Positions 59,299-64,000 of a DNA stretch of 64,000 bases are shown here, in pieces. Below the pieces are notes generated by a model, which was given only the letters and a program-made list of their open reading frames with translations, was not told where the DNA came from and ran no database searches. The position numbers and the translations under genes were made by a program. Location: NCBI RefSeq assembly GCF_020526085.1, contig NZ_CP084874.1, positions 4,464,001 to 4,528,000 on the forward strand, read 5' to 3'. Source of the stretch: Klebsiella africana. GTDB lineage: Bacteria; Pseudomonadota; Gammaproteobacteria; Enterobacterales; Enterobacteriaceae. Each line of letters starts with the position of its first letter. The stretch's first letter is position 1.

Positions 59299-59313
59299 GA
59301 TGTGTAAATATTG

Positions 59314-59329
59314 TGTTAATCCGATCACA
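59314..59329 (+). promoter_or_regulatory. CRP-like site upstream of hpaG1
   Basis: TGTTAATCCGATCACA fits TGTGA-N6-TCACA at 9 of 10 positions. It lies about 115 bp upstream of hpaG1, consistent with catabolite control. The rest of the 286-bp gap shows no gene. Confidence 0.5.
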
Positions 59330-59436
59330 AAACATTCACTTCCAGTTGCTAAACCTCAGCGCAAAGCATAAAAGATGATCATTAACATATTAATGAAATC
59401 CATTACAATCCAAAATCAGTCCCAGAGGAGTGGTGA

Positions 59437-60069
59437 ATGAAAGGTACCATCTTCGCCGTTGCGCTCAATCATCGCAGCCAGCTCGACGCCTGGCGCGAGG
59501 CGTTTCAACAGGCCCCCTACAAGACGCCGCCGAAAACCGCGGTCTGGTTCATCAAACCCCGTAATACCGTGATTGGCGATGGCGAAGCCATTCCCCATCC
59601 GCAGGGCGAGACCGTACAAAGCGGCGCAACGGTGGCGCTGATTGTCGGCAAAACCGCGCGTAAAGTGGCGGCGGAAGAGGCGGCGAACTATATCGCCGGC
59701 TACGCGCTGGCTAACGAGGTTAGTCTGCCGGAAGAGAGTTTTTATCGCCCGGCGATCAAGGCCAAATGCCGGGATGGCTTCTGCCCCATCGGCGCGCTGT
59801 CGGCGGTGCGCAACGTCGATAACCTGACCATCATCACCGAAATCAACGGCCGCGAGGCGGATAGCTGGCATACCGGCGATCTGCAGCGTAACGCCGCGCA
59901 GCTGCTTAGCGCCTTGAGCGAGTTCGCTACCCTCAATCCCGGCGACGCGATCCTTATCGGCACGCCCCACTCTCGCGTCACGCTGCGCCCCGGCGACCGC
60001 GTACGTATTCTCGCCGACGGTTTCCCGGCGCTCGAAAACCCGGTTGTCGCAGAAGGAGAGCTGGCATGA
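59437..60069 (+). CDS. hpaG: HpaG1, OPET decarboxylase/isomerase N-terminal-type subunit
   Basis: In E. coli, HpaG is one bifunctional protein of about 429 residues that decarboxylates 5-oxo-pent-3-ene-1,2,5-tricarboxylate and isomerises the product. This 210-residue gene corresponds to its N-terminal FAH-fold half (MKGTIFAVALNHRSQLDAW, then YRPAIKAKCRDGFCPIG). It ends with its own TGA overlapping the ATG of hpaG2 (ATGA), so the two halves are separate proteins here. First gene of the operon, divergent from hpaR. Confidence 0.92.
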   Translation: MKGTIFAVALNHRSQLDAWREAFQQAPYKTPPKTAVWFIKPRNTVIGDGEAIPHPQGETVQSGATVALIVGKTARKVAAEEAANYIAGYALANEVSLPEESFYRPAIKAKCRDGFCPIGALSAVRNVDNLTIITEINGREADSWHTGDLQRNAAQLLSALSEFATLNPGDAILIGTPHSRVTLRPGDRVRILADGFPALENPVVAEGELA

Positions 60070-60830
60070 AACAGGCACGCATTGAATGGCAAGGACAGGT
60101 ACGCGACGTGCTGGTCGATGAACGCGACCAGGTGCGCCTGCCCGATGGCACGGTATTGAAAGAAGGTGAATTCCGCTGGCTGCCGCCCGCCGACGGCACG
60201 CTGTTCGCGCTGGGGCTCAACTACGCCGACCACGCCAGCGAGCTGGAGTTTAAACCGCCAACCGAGCCTTTGGTGTTCATCAAAGCGCCAAACACTTTTA
60301 TTGGCCACCAGCAGCAGTCGGTACGCCCGGATAACGTCGAATACATGCACTACGAAGCCGAACTGGTGGTGGTGATCGGGAAAACCGCCCGCCGCGTCAG
60401 CGAAGCCGAGGCCATGGACTATGTCGCTGGCTATACCCTGTGCAACGACTACGCGATCCGCGACTATCTGGAAAACTACTACCGCCCGAACCTGCGGGTG
60501 AAAAGCCGCGATACCCTGACGCCGATCGGCCCGTGGATCGTCGGCAAAGAGGCGATCCCGGATCCGCATAATCTGGCCCTGCGCACTTGGGTCAACGGCG
60601 AGCTGCGCCAGCAGGGCTCCACCGCCGATCTGATCTTCAGCATCCCGTTCCTCATCGCTTATTTAAGCGAATTTATGACCCTGCAACCGGGCGACATGAT
60701 CGCCACCGGCACGCCGAAAGGGCTGTCCGATGTGGTGCCGGGCGACGAAGTGATCGTCGAAGTCGAGAGCGTGGGCCGCCTGGTCAACCATATCATCAGC
60801 CAGCAAGCGTATGAGGAGACACTGTCATGA
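60066..60830 (+). CDS. hpaG: HpaG2, OPET decarboxylase/isomerase C-terminal-type subunit
   Basis: A 254-residue FAH-fold enzyme matching the C-terminal half of E. coli HpaG. Metal-site motifs: LGLNYADHASELEF, YMHYEAELVVVIGK and NYYRPNLRVKSRDTLTP, with ATGTPKGLSDV. It begins with about 45 residues (MKQARIEWQGQVRDVLVDE) not found in the fused protein, making it a complete stand-alone FAH domain. AGAAGGAGAG precedes the ATG inside hpaG1. Overlaps hpaE by 4 bp. Confidence 0.92.
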   Translation: MKQARIEWQGQVRDVLVDERDQVRLPDGTVLKEGEFRWLPPADGTLFALGLNYADHASELEFKPPTEPLVFIKAPNTFIGHQQQSVRPDNVEYMHYEAELVVVIGKTARRVSEAEAMDYVAGYTLCNDYAIRDYLENYYRPNLRVKSRDTLTPIGPWIVGKEAIPDPHNLALRTWVNGELRQQGSTADLIFSIPFLIAYLSEFMTLQPGDMIATGTPKGLSDVVPGDEVIVEVESVGRLVNHIISQQAYEETLS

Positions 60831-62293
60831 AAAAGATTAACCATTGGATCAACGGTAAAAACGTTGCCGGCGCAGACTATTTTCATACCACCAACCCGGC
60901 TACCGGCGAGGTACTGGCGGAAGTCGCCTCCGGCGGCGAAGCCGAAATCAACCAGGCGGTAGCGGCGGCGAAAGAGGCCTTCCCGAAGTGGGCTAACCTG
61001 CCGATGAAAGAGCGCGCGCGCCTGATGCGCCGCCTGGGGGATCTGATCGATCAGAACGTCCCGGAGATCGCGGCGATGGAAACCGCCGATACCGGCCTGC
61101 CGATCCACCAGACCAAAAACGTGCTGATCCCGCGCGCCTCACACAATTTCGAATTTTTCGCCGAAGTGTGTCAGCAGATGAACGGCAAGACCTATCCGGT
61201 CGATGACAAGATGCTTAACTACACCCTCGTGCAGCCGGTTGGCGTCTGCGCGCTGGTGTCGCCGTGGAACGTGCCGTTTATGACCGCCACCTGGAAGGTG
61301 GCGCCGTGCCTGGCGCTGGGGAATACCGCGGTGCTGAAAATGTCCGAACTGTCGCCGCTGACCGCCGATCGTCTGGGCGAGCTGGCGCTGGAAGCCGGGA
61401 TCCCGGCTGGCGTGCTCAACGTGGTGCAGGGCTATGGCGCCACCGCTGGCGACGCGCTGGTACGCCATCATGATGTGCGCGCCGTCTCCTTCACCGGCGG
61501 CACCGCCACCGGCCGCAACATTATGAAAAACGCCGGCCTGAAAAAGTACTCCATGGAGCTGGGCGGAAAATCGCCGGTGCTGATTTTTGAAGATGCCGAT
61601 ATCGAGCGCGCACTTGACGCCGCGCTGTTCACCATCTTCTCGATCAACGGCGAACGCTGTACCGCCGGTTCGCGCATCTTTATTCAGCAGAGTATCTACC
61701 CCGAGTTCGTCAAGCGCTTCGCCGAGCGCGCCAATCGCCTGCGCGTAGGCGATCCGACCGATCCGAATACCCAGGTCGGCGCGCTGATTAGCCAGCAGCA
61801 CTGGGAGAAAGTGTCCGGCTACATTCGCCTCGGCATCGAAGAGGGGGCCACCCTGCTGGCCGGCGGCGCGGATAAACCGTCCGACCTGCCGGCGCATCTG
61901 AAAGCCGGCAACTTCCTGCGCCCGACGGTGCTGGCGGATGTCGACAACCGCATGCGCGTCGCCCAGGAAGAGATTTTTGGACCGGTCGCCTGCCTGCTGC
62001 CGTTCAAAGACGAAGCGGAAGGGCTGCGCCTGGCGAACGATGTGGAATACGGCCTGGCGTCGTATATCTGGACCCAGGACGTCAGCAAAGTGCTGCGTCT
62101 GGCGCGCGGTATTGAAGCCGGGATGGTGTTCGTCAACACCCAGAACGTGCGCGACCTGCGTCAGCCGTTCGGTGGCGTGAAGGCCTCCGGCACCGGCCGC
62201 GAAGGCGGCGAGTACAGCTTTGAAGTGTTCGCCGAAATGAAAAACGTCTGCATCTCGATGGGCGACCATCCGATCCCGAAATGGGGAGTCTGA
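60827..62293 (+). CDS. hpaE: HpaE, 5-carboxymethyl-2-hydroxymuconate semialdehyde dehydrogenase
   Basis: NAD-dependent oxidation of the ring-cleavage product CHMS to CHM. The 488-residue aldehyde dehydrogenase has SPWNVPFMTATWK, VSFTGGTATG, general-base Glu in MELGGKSPVL and nucleophile Cys in NGERCTAGSR. All catalytic residues are present. ATGA overlap with hpaG2 and a 1-bp gap to hpaD place it firmly in the operon. Confidence 0.95.
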   Translation: MKKINHWINGKNVAGADYFHTTNPATGEVLAEVASGGEAEINQAVAAAKEAFPKWANLPMKERARLMRRLGDLIDQNVPEIAAMETADTGLPIHQTKNVLIPRASHNFEFFAEVCQQMNGKTYPVDDKMLNYTLVQPVGVCALVSPWNVPFMTATWKVAPCLALGNTAVLKMSELSPLTADRLGELALEAGIPAGVLNVVQGYGATAGDALVRHHDVRAVSFTGGTATGRNIMKNAGLKKYSMELGGKSPVLIFEDADIERALDAALFTIFSINGERCTAGSRIFIQQSIYPEFVKRFAERANRLRVGDPTDPNTQVGALISQQHWEKVSGYIRLGIEEGATLLAGGADKPSDLPAHLKAGNFLRPTVLADVDNRMRVAQEEIFGPVACLLPFKDEAEGLRLANDVEYGLASYIWTQDVSKVLRLARGIEAGMVFVNTQNVRDLRQPFGGVKASGTGREGGEYSFEVFAEMKNVCISMGDHPIPKWGV

Positions 62294-62294
62294 T

Positions 62295-63152
62295 ATGGGT
62301 AAGTTAGCGTTAGCAGCAAAAATCACTCATGTGCCGTCGATGTATCTGTCTGAGCTCCCGGGGAAAAACCACGGCTGCCGCCAGGGCGCGATCGACGGGC
62401 ATAAAGAAATTGGCAAGCGCTGCCGTGAAATGGGCGTCGACACCATCATCGTGTTCGACACCCACTGGCTGGTCAACAGCGCCTATCACATCAACTGCGC
62501 CGACCATTTTCAGGGCGTCTACACCAGTAACGAACTGCCGCATTTTATTCGCGACATGACCTACGACTACGACGGCAACCCGGAGCTGGGCCAGCTTATC
62601 GCCGACGAGGCCGTAAAGCTCGGCGTACGCGCCAAAGCACACAATATTCCTAGCCTGAAGCTGGAGTACGGCACCCTGGTGCCGATGCGCTACATGAACA
62701 GCGATAAGCACTTCAAAGTGGTGTCCATTTCCGCCTTCTGTACCGTTCACGATTTTGCCGACAGCCGCAGGCTGGGCGAAGCGATCCTCAAAGCCATCGA
62801 CAAATACGACGGCACCGTAGCGGTGCTGGCCAGCGGTTCGCTGTCGCACCGCTTTATCGACGACCAGCGCGCCGAAGAGGGGATGAACAGCTATACCCGC
62901 GAGTTTGACCATCAGATGGATGAGCGGGTGGTGAAGCTGTGGCGCGAAGGCAAATTCAAAGAGTTCTGCACCATGCTGCCGGAGTATGCCGACTACTGCT
63001 ACGGCGAAGGCAACATGCACGACACGGTGATGCTGCTCGGTCTGCTGGGTTGGGATAAATACGACGGCAAGGTGGAGTTTATCACCGAGCTGTTCGCCAG
63101 CTCCGGTACCGGCCAGGTTAACGCCGTGTTCCCGTTGCCAGCGCAGGCGTAA
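62295..63152 (+). CDS. hpaD: HpaD, homoprotocatechuate 2,3-dioxygenase
   Basis: Extradiol ring cleavage of 3,4-dihydroxyphenylacetate to CHMS. 285 residues of the type III (LigB-like) extradiol family. Iron ligands expected at H12 (KITHVPSM) and in FDTHWLVNS; SGSLSHRFIDD carries another conserved His. Near-identical to E. coli HpaD. Upstream 4-hydroxyphenylacetate hydroxylase (hpaBC) is not in the window and probably lies past the right edge. Confidence 0.95.
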   Translation: MGKLALAAKITHVPSMYLSELPGKNHGCRQGAIDGHKEIGKRCREMGVDTIIVFDTHWLVNSAYHINCADHFQGVYTSNELPHFIRDMTYDYDGNPELGQLIADEAVKLGVRAKAHNIPSLKLEYGTLVPMRYMNSDKHFKVVSISAFCTVHDFADSRRLGEAILKAIDKYDGTVAVLASGSLSHRFIDDQRAEEGMNSYTREFDHQMDERVVKLWREGKFKEFCTMLPEYADYCYGEGNMHDTVMLLGLLGWDKYDGKVEFITELFASSGTGQVNAVFPLPAQA

Positions 63153-63161
63153 GGGGGCCCC

Positions 63162-63542
63162 ATGCCGCATTTTATCGCCGAATGTACCGACAACATCCGC
63201 GATCAGGCCGATTTACCGGGCCTGTTCGCCAAAGTCAACGAGGCGCTGGCCGCCACCGGCATCTTTCCGATTGGCGGCATTCGTAGCCGCGCCCACTGGC
63301 TCGATACCTGGCAGATGGCCGACGGCAGGCAGGATTACGCCTTCGTGCATATGACCCTGAAAATCGGCGCCGGACGCAGCCTGGAGAGCCGTCAGGACGT
63401 GGGAGATATGCTGTTCGCGCTGATCAAATCCCACTTCGCGACGCTAATGGAGAGCCGCTATCTGGCGCTGTCGTTCGCCATGGAAGAGCTCGACCCGACG
63501 CTGAACTACAAACAGAACAACGTGCACGCGTTATTTAAATAA
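63162..63542 (+). CDS. hpaF: HpaF, 5-carboxymethyl-2-hydroxymuconate isomerase
   Basis: Isomerises CHM to OPET-forming 5-oxo-tricarboxylate; tautomerase superfamily with catalytic Pro1 (MPHFIAECTDNIRD). The 126 residues equal E. coli HpaF. Arg in GGIRSRAHWLD and the ending LNYKQNNVHALF are conserved. It lies 9 bp after hpaD. A REP pair separates it from hpaH. Confidence 0.94.
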   Translation: MPHFIAECTDNIRDQADLPGLFAKVNEALAATGIFPIGGIRSRAHWLDTWQMADGRQDYAFVHMTLKIGAGRSLESRQDVGDMLFALIKSHFATLMESRYLALSFAMEELDPTLNYKQNNVHALFK

Positions 63543-63551
63543 TGTGCAAAT

Positions 63552-63628
63552 TGCCCGGTGGCGCTGCGCTTACCGGGCCTACAACGGCCATGAATTTGTA
63601 GGCCGGATAAGCGAAGCGCCATCCGGCA
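63552..63628. repeat. BIME: two REP palindromes between hpaF and hpaH
   Basis: PU 63552-63583 (TGCCCGGTGGCGCTGCGCTT core) and PU 63598-63628 (GTAGGCCGGATAAGCGAAGC core) face each other. The second differs by one base from 8467-8497 in the deo operon. Confidence 0.8.
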
Positions 63629-63650
63629 ATACAATGCCACAGGAATCACT

Positions 63651-64000
63651 ATGCTCGATAAACAGACCCGCACCCTGATTGCCCAGCGGCTGAACCAGGC
63701 CGAAAAACAGCGTGAACAGATCCGTGCGATCTCGCTGGATTATCCGTCGATCACCATTGAAGACGCCTACGCCGTACAGCGCGAGTGGGTCGAAATGAAG
63801 ATCGCCGAAGGCCGCGTGCTCAAAGGCCACAAGATCGGCCTGACTTCTAAAGCGATGCAGGCCAGCTCGCAGATCAGCGAGCCGGACTACGGCGCGCTGC
63901 TCGACGATATGTTCTTCCACGACGGCAGCGATATTCCCACCGACCGCTTTATCGTTCCGCGTATCGAAGTCGAGCTGGCGTTCGTGCTGGCCAAACCGCT
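63651..64000 (+). CDS. hpaH: HpaH, 2-oxo-hept-4-ene-1,7-dioate hydratase (3' end outside window)
   Basis: Hydrates OHED to 4-hydroxy-2-oxo-heptanedioate, before aldolase HpaI. The visible 116 residues start [20 protein letters not shown] and include the family's [14 protein letters not shown] and metal ligands in [16 protein letters not shown] precedes the ATG. The gene runs off the right edge. Confidence 0.92.
   Translation, partial: MLDKQTRTLIAQRLNQAEKQREQIRAISLDYPSITIEDAYAVQREWVEMKIAEGRVLKGHKIGLTSKAMQASSQISEPDYGALLDDMFFHDGSDIPTDRFIVPRIEVELAFVLAKP

Noticed and set aside
59437..60830. hpaG disrupted by a frameshift
   Set aside because: Each half has its own start, ribosome site and stop, and HpaG2 has an extra N-terminal segment, so two genes are the better reading.
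61139..62326. Long minus-strand open frame opposite hpaE (395 codons)
   Set aside because: Antisense shadow of hpaE, which has full aldehyde dehydrogenase motifs; the opposite frame has none.

Overview
The window is chromosomal DNA from an enterobacterium, most likely Klebsiella or a close relative such as Raoultella. The backbone follows the Escherichia coli 99-minute order: nadR-radA-serB, ytjB-lplA, deoDBAC, yjjV-yjjU-ytjA, osmY, prfC, yjjG-rimI-holD, rsmC, three tRNA-Leu genes, yjjZ, fhuF, bglJ-yjjQ, yjjP-yjjB, dnaT-dnaC, yjjA, opgB, lgoD/lgoR/lgoT, hpa. The genus call is inferred from this order plus GC-rich catabolic islands that E. coli K-12 lacks. No search was run.

Layout. Positions 1-18591 are mostly housekeeping: NAD control, RadA, serine synthesis, lipoate ligase, the deoxyribonucleoside operon with a recognisable DeoR/CRP control region, a nucleoside transporter, osmotic-stress protein OsmY, release factor 3, and ribosome-modifying enzymes. 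Positions 18691-21536 hold three identical tRNA-Leu(CAG) genes, then an iron-linked patch (yjjZ, a diguanylate cyclase, fhuF) with Fur-box-like sites. Positions 21583-27433 carry lineage-specific genes around yjjQ-bglJ: an orphan PTS EIIC, a YbaK-like editing protein, and a pobA-pobR pair for 4-hydroxybenzoate. Positions 27715-33449 return to backbone (yjjPB, dnaTC, yjjA, opgB), followed by an Rpn-type nuclease gene broken by one amber codon.

From 34572 to the end the window is almost continuous catabolism. (a) An L-galactonate cluster (lgoT, lgoD, lgoR) carries its own tagaturonate reductase. (b) Positions 41120-48384 hold an RpiR regulator, KDPGal aldolase, KDGal kinase, a sodium symporter, RidA, an N-acyl-D-amino-acid deacylase and a D-serine-dehydratase-fold enzyme. 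Together these read as a route for N-acetyl-D-galactosaminate (or D-galactosaminate); this is the best candidate for an undescribed system here. (c) Positions 48680-58706 hold a complete trans-4-hydroxy-L-proline pathway in two divergent operons around a PAS-AraC regulator, with a repeated motif in both promoter regions. (d) From 58710 the 4-hydroxyphenylacetate (homoprotocatechuate) meta-cleavage operon begins: hpaR, then hpaG1, hpaG2, hpaE, hpaD, hpaF and hpaH. hpaG is split into two overlapping genes, and hpaH runs off the right edge.

No prophage, insertion sequence, CRISPR array or rRNA was seen. REP/BIME palindromes sit in several intergenic gaps, and three tandem 89-bp palindromic repeats lie at 48396-48665. 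Names rest on recalled family similarity, gene lengths, motifs and gene order. Operator assignments are inferences from visible palindromes and repeats.
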